14,316 bases of DNA, taken from contig CAISKH010000583.1 in assembly GCA_903885865.1 (NCBI GenBank), forward strand, positions 1 to 14,316. Direction: 5' to 3'. Position numbers and translations under genes: made by a program. Shown piece after piece: positions 1 to 6,380 of the stretch; the stretch's first letter is position 1, and each line of letters begins with the position of its first letter. Under the pieces are notes generated by a model, which was not told where the DNA came from, did no database searches, and saw only the letters and a program-made list of their open reading frames with translations. The DNA comes from an uncultured Mucilaginibacter sp. (lineage in GTDB: Bacteria; Bacteroidota; Bacteroidia; Sphingobacteriales; Sphingobacteriaceae).

Positions 1-165
1 CCGGTTTGGGGCGGGCAGGATTTTATCTTCTTCCGACCGGTATTTAACCTCGCTGATGCCTCCATATCAATCGGCGTTATCATGATACTGATATTCCAGA
101 AACACTATTTTAAGCAGGAAGCTCCCGAAGAAGAGGCGCCGAACAGTGAGATGGTGGAAGAGTAA
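1..165 (+). CDS. lspA: Lipoprotein signal peptidase (signal peptidase II), C-terminal fragment
   Basis: The gene enters from the left edge; 54 codons remain and end at TAA 163-165. The fragment carries the conserved C-terminal LspA block FRPVFNLADASISIGV, whose Asp in NLAD corresponds to the second catalytic aspartate of this inner-membrane aspartyl protease. A final hydrophobic helix (about residues 20-34 of the fragment) follows, and then a Glu-rich cytoplasmic tail (QEAPEEEAPNSEMVEE). The enzyme cleaves the signal peptide of diacylglyceryl-modified prolipoproteins. The acidic tail is longer than the short basic end of many LspA proteins. The first catalytic Asp and the other membrane helices lie outside the window, so activity cannot be judged. 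The family assignment rests on the NLAD motif and its spacing. Confidence 0.88.
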   Translation, partial: PVWGGQDFIFFRPVFNLADASISIGVIMILIFQKHYFKQEAPEEEAPNSEMVEE

Positions 166-548
166 TCTTTATTTATTATCCCAAAGCCCTTTTCTTTTTG
201 TTGAATGAGGGCAACCGCTTTGTTTTTTTCTAAATTTCAACTTTCCATTACCTCATTTTACTGTTTACCCGCAAATAAGTAAAAAAATATATCATTTTGG
301 CAAAAAGATCCGGCACATTCATGGTTTGTGTAAAAAAATATCAATTTTTTGGCTAAACGATTATCAAATAAGCATTTTTATCAATTTTTTTGAAAATTTA
401 TGCCGATTTTTCTATGATAATTGAAAAAGATGATTATTTTAGCAAGATCAACAAACAATACTGTATTTATGATTTAGGTTTTTTATGTTTTTCTATTAAT
501 TCCAGCAATTAATTCTAAACACATATTCACTAACTCAAATTTACAGCT
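166..548. other. AT-rich non-coding region upstream of amt with imperfect direct repeats
   Basis: This 383-base gap between lspA and amt contains no credible gene. It is strongly AT-rich. It holds two imperfect direct repeats of about 26-28 bases, 279-304 and 330-357, each starting GTAAAAAAATAT and ending TTTTGG plus CAAA or CTAAA. A related word, TATCAATTTTTTTG, occurs at 379-392. A one-mismatch -7 type word (TATTTTAG, 435-442) is present without a convincing -33 partner. The region probably contains the amt promoter and a long leader, but no promoter can be fixed. No sigma-54 -24/-12 element with correct spacing was found. Confidence 0.5.
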
Positions 549-2081
549 ATGCTTTTTAAAAATTTACCAAAAAAAGTGCACCCGTATCTACTGGTAGGTA
601 TGATACTGGTATTGTTTTGCGTGGTTTTTCAACCACTTCATGCTTTCTCACAAGATGCTGCCGGCACCAAGATCGGCAATATCAATGACATCCCCGCTGC
701 AAAGTCCGGCAAGCCCACCCTCGGAGAAATGGGCGACGCCATAGGGCACAACCGAATTGCCATTAACATTATGTGGACCCTGATAACAGGTTTCCTGGTA
801 ATGTTTATGCAGGTGGGGTTCGCGATGGTTGAGACCGGGTTTACGCAGAAAAAAAATGCGGCCCATACCATGGCCATGAACTTTATGGTTTATGCCATCG
901 GTGTAACCGGTTTTTGGATCTGCGGCTTTGCTTTTATGTTTGGCGGCGGCCTTAACGTAGCCAGCCTGGGTAATGCCCCCGGAGTAACCAGTCATGAGTA
1001 CGTTGTGCACCTTCTTGGCCACGATTTTGGCCTTTGGGGTTATGCAGGCTATTTCCTTAATAGCAAAGTGTATGATGTGGGTATTTTCACCCTGTTCCTG
1101 TTCCAGGTGGTATTTATGGATACCGCCGCTACCATCCCAACCGGTGCCATGGCCGACAGGTGGAAAATTAAAGCTTTCATAATTTACGGTTTTTTTATTT
1201 CCATGTTTGTTTACCCGCTTTTTGGCAACTGGGTTTGGGGCGGAGGCTGGCTCTCGGCGCTTGGCTCAAATTTTGGATTAGGCCACGGGCATGTTGATTT
1301 TGCCGGCTCCTCTGTAGTTCACGAAGTTGGTGGTGTAGCTGCTTTGGTTGGCGCCTGGGTATTGGGCCCGCGTATTGGCAAATATGGCAAGGACGGAACA
1401 GTAAACACGATCCCCGGGCATAATATTCCAATGGCCGTGGTCGGCACACTTATTTTGGCGTTTGGTTGGTTTGGATTTAACCCCGGCTCAACATTGGCCG
1501 GTACCGACTTACGTATTGGTGTTATTGCCACTAATACTATGCTGGCGAGCGTTGCCGGCGCTTTGGGCGTTTTAGCATACCAGTATTTAACTGAGAAAGG
1601 AAAGATAGACCTGGGTATGCAATGTAATGGCTTGCTTTCGGGCCTGGTTGCTATCACTGCTCCATGCGCGTTTGTGACAGCTCCATCTGCAATGTTGATT
1701 GGGTTTCTTTCGGGTATAATATGCGTTATTACCGCCTACTTTGTTGAAAGAAAATTAAAAATTGACGATCCCGTGGGTGCATTCGCGGTTCACGGCGCTA
1801 ACGGCGCCTGGGGCGTATTGGCGTTGGGCCTGTTTGCTGATGGTACTTACGGCGATGGCTGGAACGGCGTTAAAGGGACCGTAACGGGCTTATTTTATGG
1901 AGACAGCGGTCAATTTATAGCCGAAGCGATAGGCGCGGTTACCTGCTTTGTTTTTGTAGGCCTCGCTATGTATATCTTCTTCACTATTCTTAAAAAGACA
2001 ATGGGTATCCGTGTGTCTGAGACGGAGGAAGTTAGCGGGTTGGATTTACCTGAAGTGGGCGTATTAGGCTACGTGGATTAA
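549..2081 (+). CDS. amt: Ammonium transporter, Amt/MEP/Rh family
   Basis: Predicted 510-residue inner-membrane channel for ammonium uptake, normally trimeric. Residues 1-35 look like a signal peptide with hydrophobic core LLVGMILVLFCVVF, followed by a polar linker to about residue 68. Transmembrane segments then begin at MWTLITGFLVMFMQVGFAM. The twin histidines that line the pore are visible: H258 in DFAGSSVVHEVGG and H415 in DPVGAFAVHGANGAWG. D250 before the first His matches the conserved structural Asp. The family signature DTAATIPTGAMADR is at residues 191-204. The cytoplasmic tail ends with GLDLPEVGVLGY, a variant of the usual GLD..EHGE.AY. No PII gene (glnB/glnK) is adjacent, although amt is often paired with one. 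The ATG at 549 is preceded by an A-rich stretch with no Shine-Dalgarno sequence. The gene ends just before a strong hairpin. Confidence 0.96.
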   Translation: MLFKNLPKKVHPYLLVGMILVLFCVVFQPLHAFSQDAAGTKIGNINDIPAAKSGKPTLGEMGDAIGHNRIAINIMWTLITGFLVMFMQVGFAMVETGFTQKKNAAHTMAMNFMVYAIGVTGFWICGFAFMFGGGLNVASLGNAPGVTSHEYVVHLLGHDFGLWGYAGYFLNSKVYDVGIFTLFLFQVVFMDTAATIPTGAMADRWKIKAFIIYGFFISMFVYPLFGNWVWGGGWLSALGSNFGLGHGHVDFAGSSVVHEVGGVAALVGAWVLGPRIGKYGKDGTVNTIPGHNIPMAVVGTLILAFGWFGFNPGSTLAGTDLRIGVIATNTMLASVAGALGVLAYQYLTEKGKIDLGMQCNGLLSGLVAITAPCAFVTAPSAMLIGFLSGIICVITAYFVERKLKIDDPVGAFAVHGANGAWGVLALGLFADGTYGDGWNGVKGTVTGLFYGDSGQFIAEAIGAVTCFVFVGLAMYIFFTILKKTMGIRVSETEEVSGLDLPEVGVLGYVD

Positions 2082-2099
2082 TGTAATTGGCTTCATAAC

Positions 2100-2140
2100 T
2101 ACTAAAACCATCCGAAGGTTACTTTCGGATGGTTTTAGTA
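2100..2140 (+). terminator. Perfect 17-bp hairpin downstream of amt
   Basis: Left arm 2100-2116 (TACTAAAACCATCCGAA) is the exact reverse complement of 2124-2140, with a 7-base loop at 2117-2123. It begins 18 bases after the amt stop. The right arm includes a TTTT run and is followed by TTATT, so it could act as an intrinsic terminator. The outer A/T pairs put A-rich and T-rich flanks on both strands. Confidence 0.72.
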
Positions 2141-2191
2141 TTATTGTACAGGAAAACAGCCGGAATTACCATTTTTATTTTTACATCCATA

Positions 2192-2440
2192 ATGAGCCGT
2201 AGTAAACTAAAAACACTTTTATATGCCCGTATTCAAAGAGCCTTTATTGAAACCGGGTTTATTATTTTTTTATTTTACTCCAACCTATTAATGGGCGAAT
2301 ACAATAAAACAGGCAATGGGAACAAGAACGGTTTCTTATGGGCATTGCATGACATTTTTACTATAACCAATTTTGAAATCGCATTCGGAGCGGCAATTGT
2401 GGGTTATGTTGTTGTGGAGTTTTTAAGAAAAAATATATAA
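2192..2440 (+). CDS. Small membrane protein, 82 aa, unknown function
   Basis: I do not recognise this protein as a named family. The 82-residue product starts with a basic stretch (MSRSKLKTLLYARIQR). It has a hydrophobic segment at about residues 17-34 (AFIETGFIIFLFYSNLLM), a polar Asn/Lys/Gly-rich loop (GEYNKTGNGNKNG), and a second hydrophobic segment at about residues 59-76 (EIAFGAAIVGYVVVEFL) before a basic end. That predicts two membrane helices with both ends in the cytoplasm. I chose the ATG at 2192 over an in-frame ATG at 2129, because the latter lies inside the amt hairpin stem and would add an atypical extension. A near -7 word (TATTTTTA, 2176-2183) lies just upstream, so independent transcription is possible. 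Confidence 0.6.
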   Translation: MSRSKLKTLLYARIQRAFIETGFIIFLFYSNLLMGEYNKTGNGNKNGFLWALHDIFTITNFEIAFGAAIVGYVVVEFLRKNI

Positions 2441-2640
2441 GTTCAAACTCATACCCTGTATAAACCGATATACTACAGCTCTGTTTCGCGGGCACTGGAT
2501 TGAATTTTCTTAATCGTTTTTGGTCCGACGTTCCTTACCATCATTTTTTTTCAACCAATTATACCGGGCAAGTATTGCCTTTACATCCTATAAAACTATC
2601 TGTCTTTTAAAACAATTGTTCTTGTATTAGCACCCATTAA

Positions 2641-2654
2641 AAAAGGAGGTTTTT
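2641..2654 (+). promoter_or_regulatory. Perfect Shine-Dalgarno sequence before the 59-aa gene
   Basis: AAGGAGGT at 2643-2650 is fully complementary to the canonical 16S anti-Shine-Dalgarno end and sits 4 bases before the ATG at 2655. Other genes in this window start after A/T-rich sequence without such a motif, as is usual in Bacteroidota. The site supports the very short downstream reading frame as real. Confidence 0.7.
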
Positions 2655-2834
2655 ATGGCAATAACTATATTACAGGTGGTTGTTTTGCTTTGCATTTTGA
2701 TAATTCCCTTAAGGGGGCCATCCAAAAGAAAAGAGCCCTGGGGCTACCGTATGGGTAAAACTATTAAACGTTCTGAATACGGAGTTAACGAAGACGGAGA
2801 ACTGGAAAAAGTACACAAAGAAAATGAAGAATAA
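2655..2834 (+). CDS. Small single-pass membrane protein, 59 aa, unknown function
   Basis: This 59-codon frame runs from ATG 2655 to TAA 2832-2834. It begins with a hydrophobic helix at residues 2-19 (AITILQVVVLLCILIIPL), followed by a basic patch (RGPSKRK). A charged, soluble tail of about 33 residues follows (GKTIKRSEYGVNEDGELEKV and on) and ends in acidic residues. The layout predicts a membrane-anchored protein with a cytoplasmic tail. Support comes from the perfect Shine-Dalgarno sequence, the sharp membrane/tail division, and the intrinsic terminator that follows at 2923-2959. I do not recognise a family. The 214 bases upstream (2441-2654) show no other gene. Confidence 0.62.
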   Translation: MAITILQVVVLLCILIIPLRGPSKRKEPWGYRMGKTIKRSEYGVNEDGELEKVHKENEE

Positions 2835-2922
2835 CAAACGCTACCAGGTAATAAACATTTATTACAGCAGTATTAAGTGCTGCAAAGAGCTTTAATCGTT
2901 TGTTGTTGAGCGGTTAAATGTG

Positions 2923-2959
2923 AAAGCCCGCGTCCTGTTTGCCAGGCGCGGGCTTTTTT
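2923..2959 (+). terminator. Strong intrinsic terminator between convergent genes
   Basis: The stem AAAGCCCGCG (2923-2932) pairs with CGCGGGCTTT (2947-2956). The stem can extend inward (CCTG 2934-2937 with CAGG 2943-2946, bulging T2933) around a 5-base loop. A run of six T follows on the + strand (2954-2959), so it should stop transcription from the 59-aa gene. It lies 26 bases past the end of the convergent 536-aa gene. The minus strand has a shorter T-run, so it could serve both genes. Confidence 0.85.
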
Positions 2960-2984
2960 AATTTCACATTAATTTGTTGCCGGC

Positions 2985-4595
2985 TTAGCGTTGCGGCGGT
3001 TTTTTATCACCGTGTTGTTGCTTTTGCTCCTGCGGAGGCTGTTGCTGCTGTTGCGGAGGAGCCTGCCGTTGCTGTTGCGGGGCTTGCTGCTGCGGCACCC
3101 GTTGCTGTTGTTGCTGAAGGGCTTTCTGCTGCTGTTGCATACGCTGTTGTTGTTGCTGTGGCGCCTGCTGCTGCGGAGCCTGTTGCTGACGCTGCATACG
3201 CTGTTGTTGAGCCTGCTGTTGCTGAACTTGCTGCTGCTGCGGAGCCTGCTGACGCTGCTGATCGCGTTGGGCTTGCTGTTGTTGTGCTTGTTGGTTTTGC
3301 TGTTGCTGAACTTGTTGCTGTACCTGCTGACGCTGCATACGTTGCTGGTCCCGTTGTGCTTGCTGCTGTTGCGCCTGCTGGTTTTGTTGCTGCGGAGCCT
3401 GTTGGGTTTGTTGCTGCTGCGGAGCCTGTTGTTGTTGCGGAGCCTGCTGCTGACGTTGCATGCGCTGCTGATCACGCTGGGCTTGCTGTTGTTGTTGCGC
3501 CTGTTGGGCTTGTTGCTGCTGCGGAGCCTGCTGCTGACGTTGCATACGCTGCTGTTGTTGCTGCGCCGGCTGAACTTGTTGTTGGGCCTGTTGCGGCGGA
3601 GTTATATTTGGCTTGTTTTCGGGGCGGCCGCCTTTATTAGCCGGCTGTTGCTGGTTTGGTGCGTTCACCGGGCGGGCGGCATTTACATGCACTACATTAT
3701 TATCCGCATTGGCGCTGCGGGCCACCGCAGCCAGTTTAGTGGCATTAGCGTGATTAAACGCCGGTGCTCCTCCCTGTCCGTGGCCTGCTATGGCCTGGCC
3801 TGGGTTTTGCTGTTTATAGGCATTTGCGTCAACCACGCGGGCAGGGTGCGCGTCGGGGGCTTTCCTAACCGCCGGCCTGAATATATTTACCGTATTGTTT
3901 TGTACATTAACTGCGCCAGGCCTGCTGGCATTATTAATGGCGTATACCTGCGGGCGCTGGTGGGTATATTGCTGTATTTCCTCAGCACGTGGTCCGGCAA
4001 TGTACCGCTGGCCATTACTGGTGTAAGTATTATTAACAAAAGTAGTATTACGTATAATAATTACCGATCGTGAAGGCGGCGCGTAATAATTATAAATATC
4101 CGGTCGATTAATATAACCCTCGGGCGCGCATACCCAATAATTATCGGGTATATTATATCCGCCACCACCGAACACCAGGCTAATACTTATCCCGGGTGTT
4201 AGCGGAGCCCAGCCGTAATAACCGCCGCCGTGGCGCCAGCTTACCCATGCCGGGGCCCATTTATAGCCGGGTATCCATTCCCAGCCAAAATAATCATCAT
4301 ACCTCCAGCGGCCATAGTGGAAAGTTGCCCATCCCCATGGGTAGTCTGAAACCCAGGTATTTCCATACTCCGTTAAAACCCAGTGCCCGTTGGTGGCATA
4401 GGGCCTGAAATCGTCTTGTACATCGGGTACCCATACATCGCCGTATTGGGGATCGCTAACCCAGGTACCATAAGGTTGCAAAGAGTCGTAAAAGTCCTGT
4501 TCAGAGATGTCCTGTGCCGTACTTTTACGCGGGGCCACTACTATCAGCAATAAGGCTAACAGGCCGATGCCCCATATTTTGTTTAAAGTTTTCAT
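2985..4595 (-). CDS. Secreted Trp/Tyr/Gly-rich protein of the DUF6600 type with a Gln/Ala/Arg repeat tail
   Basis: The 536-residue product has a signal peptide (residues 1-27, ending KSTA before QD), so it is exported. Residues 30-170 form an aromatic region of repeated motifs such as YGTWV, YGDVWVPDV, FHYGRWRYDD, WEWIPGYKWAPAWVSWR and YYGWAPL. These match the Bacteroidota/Proteobacteria family I know as DUF6600, whose function is not established. Residues 170-330 are Asn/Ala/Pro-rich. Residues 335-526 (bases 3018-3593) are low complexity, dominated by Gln with recurrent AQRDQQR and QRMQRQQ blocks. A short basic end (GDKKPPQR) follows. The tail is probably disordered and may contact the cell wall or polyanions, which is inference. 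The ATG at 4595 directly precedes the signal peptide. The gene is divergent from the oxygenase gene and convergent with the 59-aa gene. Confidence 0.85.
   Translation of the reverse strand: MKTLNKIWGIGLLALLLIVVAPRKSTAQDISEQDFYDSLQPYGTWVSDPQYGDVWVPDVQDDFRPYATNGHWVLTEYGNTWVSDYPWGWATFHYGRWRYDDYFGWEWIPGYKWAPAWVSWRHGGGYYGWAPLTPGISISLVFGGGGYNIPDNYWVCAPEGYINRPDIYNYYAPPSRSVIIIRNTTFVNNTYTSNGQRYIAGPRAEEIQQYTHQRPQVYAINNASRPGAVNVQNNTVNIFRPAVRKAPDAHPARVVDANAYKQQNPGQAIAGHGQGGAPAFNHANATKLAAVARSANADNNVVHVNAARPVNAPNQQQPANKGGRPENKPNITPPQQAQQQVQPAQQQQQRMQRQQQAPQQQQAQQAQQQQQAQRDQQRMQRQQQAPQQQQAPQQQQTQQAPQQQNQQAQQQQAQRDQQRMQRQQVQQQVQQQQNQQAQQQQAQRDQQRQQAPQQQQVQQQQAQQQRMQRQQQAPQQQAPQQQQQRMQQQQKALQQQQQRVPQQQAPQQQRQAPPQQQQQPPQEQKQQHGDKKPPQR
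3018..3593 (-). repeat. In-gene CAG/CAA-rich degenerate repeat tract
   Basis: This tract encodes residues 335-526 of the secreted protein. On the + strand it reads as CTG/TTG-rich DNA with near-copies of TGCTGACG(C/T)TGCATACGC at about 3184, 3325, 3450 and 3533. Three copies of the peptide block AQRDQQR and four of QRMQRQQ are spaced 30-45 residues apart, indicating duplication of units rather than simple triplet expansion. The composition keeps other frames open on both strands and creates false Leu-rich and Ala/Val-rich reading frames. Confidence 0.8.
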
Positions 4596-4765
4596 AATTT
4601 ATAAATATTAAATCAGGGTTTATTATAGGTTTATGTTTTTTTGACCGAATAAATAATAAAACGTTTAGCAGGGTAATTGTTTTAATATATTTATATCAAT
4701 AAGCATTTAAGCTGTTTTTATGTATTAATTTTGATATTTTTACCTATTATTTATTTCATATTACT

Positions 4766-5728
4766 ATGAGTACAGTAAACATTCCGCGCCTTGACCTGGC
4801 TACCTATGTTAATGGCAGCGCTGCCGAACGCAAACAATTTTCGGACGATATTGGCAAGGCTTTTAATGAAACAGGCTTTGTTACCATTACCAATCATGGG
4901 TTAAGCAAACAATTAATTGATGAGCTTTACGCGCAGGTTAAAGCGCTTTTTGCCCTGCCTGATAGTGTAAAAAAAAGCTATGAAATACCCGAACTTGCGG
5001 GTCAGCGCGGTTATACCGGCAAGGGAAAAGAAACCGCCAAGGGATTTAGCACGCCCGACCTTAAAGAGTTTTGGCAGATAGGCCAAACTGTTACTGATGA
5101 TGCCGTACTTAAAGAAGAATACCCGGATAACCTGGTGGTTAAAGAACTGCCCGTTTTTAATACAACAACACGCGAAATATATTCAAAACTGGAAGAAACG
5201 GGCACTTATTTGTTGCGCGCCATAGCCGTATACCTGGGCTTGCCTGAAAATTATTTTGATAATAAGGTACATAACGGAAATTCGATATTGCGCACCCTAC
5301 ATTATTTCCCGATAGAAAACCCCGATGCGCTGCCACCCGACGCGGTGCGTGCCGGCGCCCATGAAGATATTAACCTGATAACCCTGCTTATAGGCGCCAG
5401 CGCCGATGGTTTGGAGGTGCTTACCCGCGAAGGTAAATGGTTCCCTGTTAAAGCGCACGGCGAAGACCTGGTGGTTAACGTTGGCGATATGTTGCAGCGT
5501 TTAACCAACAATAAACTCAAATCAACTACCCACAGGGTAGTTAATCCGCCGCGCGAACTGATGAAGAACTCCCGTTATTCGGTACCTTTCTTTTTGCACC
5601 CCATATCAGATATGGACCTTACCTCGCTTCCATCAACTGTTGATACGGAGCACCCTAAACTATATACGGATATTACTGCCGGAGAATATTTGGATGAACG
5701 GTTAAGAGAAATTGGGCTAAAGAAATAG
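4766..5728 (+). CDS. 2-oxoglutarate/Fe(II)-dependent oxygenase, isopenicillin N synthase-like
   Basis: The 320-residue soluble enzyme has two recognisable parts. The N-terminal DIOX_N-type domain (residues 5-105) includes IPRLDL and FNETGFVTITNHGL. The C-terminal double-stranded beta-helix domain (about 170-280) carries the iron facial triad: H199 and D201 in AHEDINLITLL, and distal H256 in STTHRVVNPP. The 2-oxoglutarate-binding RxS pair is R270/S272 in NSRYSVPFF. All catalytic residues are present, so it should be active. The substrate cannot be read from the sequence. Bacterial relatives are annotated as isopenicillin N synthase family oxygenases, but no biosynthetic cluster is nearby, so beta-lactam synthesis is unlikely. 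The start at 4766 leaves a complete N-terminal domain. The TAG stop lies inside a heptad palindrome. Confidence 0.92.
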   Translation: MSTVNIPRLDLATYVNGSAAERKQFSDDIGKAFNETGFVTITNHGLSKQLIDELYAQVKALFALPDSVKKSYEIPELAGQRGYTGKGKETAKGFSTPDLKEFWQIGQTVTDDAVLKEEYPDNLVVKELPVFNTTTREIYSKLEETGTYLLRAIAVYLGLPENYFDNKVHNGNSILRTLHYFPIENPDALPPDAVRAGAHEDINLITLLIGASADGLEVLTREGKWFPVKAHGEDLVVNVGDMLQRLTNNKLKSTTHRVVNPPRELMKNSRYSVPFFLHPISDMDLTSLPSTVDTEHPKLYTDITAGEYLDERLREIGLKK

Positions 5729-5802
5729 TTGGCAGTTCTTAGTTTGCAGTTTGCAATTAAACCTTTTACAACTGCCCACTGCAAACTCATAACTGCCAAC
5801 TA
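5726..5802. repeat. Heptad-built palindrome between convergent genes (element A)
   Basis: Left arm 5727-5761 is five tandem 7-bp units of form AGTTNNN, beginning AGTTGGC. Right arm 5767-5801, read on the minus strand, is also five 7-bp units beginning AGTTGGC. Units are mirrored in order about a 5-base centre. TAGTTGGCAGTT (5726-5737) pairs perfectly with 5791-5802, and AGTTTGCAGT (5741-5750) pairs with 5778-5787. The oxygenase stop TAG (5726-5728) is part of the left arm, and the minus-strand gene ends 6 bases beyond the right arm. It may act as a bidirectional terminator, but it lacks a GC-rich stem. Confidence 0.8.
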
Positions 5803-5807
5803 AAAAA

Positions 5808-6287
5808 CTACTTCATCTCCGCCTGTATCGCCCGTAAAAACTCATTGGGTTGTTCTGAGCCAATAATATACACCAGGCCATCCCTGTCTGTAAGGTAAAT
5901 GGCCTCCTTGCCTGCAGCAAAAAAACGGATCGTTCCTTTACTATGCAGGTTATATACGGGATTGTTAAATAAGTAACGGCTGTATGGGGCTTTTTCAACT
6001 TTTACAATGCTGTTCAAATCTATTTTTACCAGGCGGGTGGTCCACAAACCATTGAGTACAATACTTTTATTTTGAACGCGTGTACGAAAGTGCAGCAGGA
6101 AACCCATTATAATGGAGATGATCATGATCGCGAAGCCCACAACTGCCAGCAGATCGCCATTTTTATCGCCTTCAGGCGTAAGGGCATAAACCGCGAAGCA
6201 AAACATAGCCAAAACCAAACGTATGGTAAGTGGTATAAATTCTCTGCCCAGGTATTGTTTTTCTGTAAAAACCGGTTTGTCGCTCAT
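5808..6287 (-). CDS. Membrane protein with two helices and a PH-like domain, 159 aa
   Basis: I recognise only the general architecture. Two hydrophobic helices lie at about residues 18-36 (PLTIRLVLAMFCFAVYAL) and 46-66 (LLAVVGFAIMIISIIMGFLLH). A C-terminal beta-rich domain of about 90 residues follows (68-157). It ends GKEAIYLTDRDGLVYIIGSE and then PNEFLRAIQAEMK, the strand/turn/C-terminal helix pattern of bacterial PH-like domains. The product probably sits in the inner membrane with the domain in the cytoplasm. Its role is unknown. The ATG at 6287 is the first Met and precedes a short soluble N-terminus. It lies downstream of tilS on the same strand across an octad palindrome, so cotranscription is uncertain. 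Its 3' end abuts element A. Confidence 0.72.
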   Translation of the reverse strand: MSDKPVFTEKQYLGREFIPLTIRLVLAMFCFAVYALTPEGDKNGDLLAVVGFAIMIISIIMGFLLHFRTRVQNKSIVLNGLWTTRLVKIDLNSIVKVEKAPYSRYLFNNPVYNLHSKGTIRFFAAGKEAIYLTDRDGLVYIIGSEQPNEFLRAIQAEMK

Positions 6288-6306
6288 AATATAATTTGAT
6301 AGTTAT

Positions 6307-6380
6307 AATTTGAAAATTTGGCGATTTGAAAATTTGAAAATGATCATTATCAAATTAGCACATATCCAAATTCTCAAATT
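6307..6380. repeat. Octad-built palindrome at the 3' end of tilS (element B)
   Basis: Left arm 6309-6340 is four tandem 8-bp units (TTTGAAAA, then TTTGGCGA, then two more TTTGAAAA). Right arm 6347-6378, read on the minus strand, is four 8-bp units in mirrored order, starting TTTGAGAA then TTTGGATA. The two arms flank the palindromic centre TGATCA (6341-6346). AATTTGAAAATTTGG (6307-6321) matches the complement of 6366-6380 at 14 of 15 positions. The tilS stop TGA (6374-6376, minus strand) is inside the outermost right unit. Pairing is AT-rich and less stable than a classical terminator. Confidence 0.78.

Noticed and set aside
299..328. Possible sigma-54 promoter upstream of amt (GGCAC, TTGGC words)
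   Set aside because: No GG and GC pair occurs at the required -24/-12 spacing.
2129..2191. Upstream ATG extending the 82-aa gene
   Set aside because: The ATG is inside the amt hairpin stem and the added residues resemble translated non-coding DNA; ATG 2192 begins a normal basic, helix-leading N-terminus.
3018..3593. CRISPR-like appearance of regularly recurring units
   Set aside because: Units are in-frame coding repeats, variable in length, with no unique spacers and no cas genes.
2991..4073. Leu-rich 360-codon open frame on the + strand, plus an Ala/Val-rich frame at 2939-3640 and a Ser/Asn/Arg-rich minus frame at 2969-3475
   Set aside because: All lie opposite or within the Gln-rich repeat tract, whose CTG/TTG composition has no stops in several frames. 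The minus-strand gene has a signal peptide, recognisable domains and a terminator.
4596..4765. Divergent promoter between the secreted protein and the oxygenase
   Set aside because: Very AT-rich with TTTG at 4730-4733, but no -7 word at acceptable spacing on either strand, so no specific site is claimed.
4766..5728. Beta-lactam biosynthesis role for the oxygenase
   Set aside because: The family similarity covers many substrates and no ACV synthetase or related gene is present nearby.
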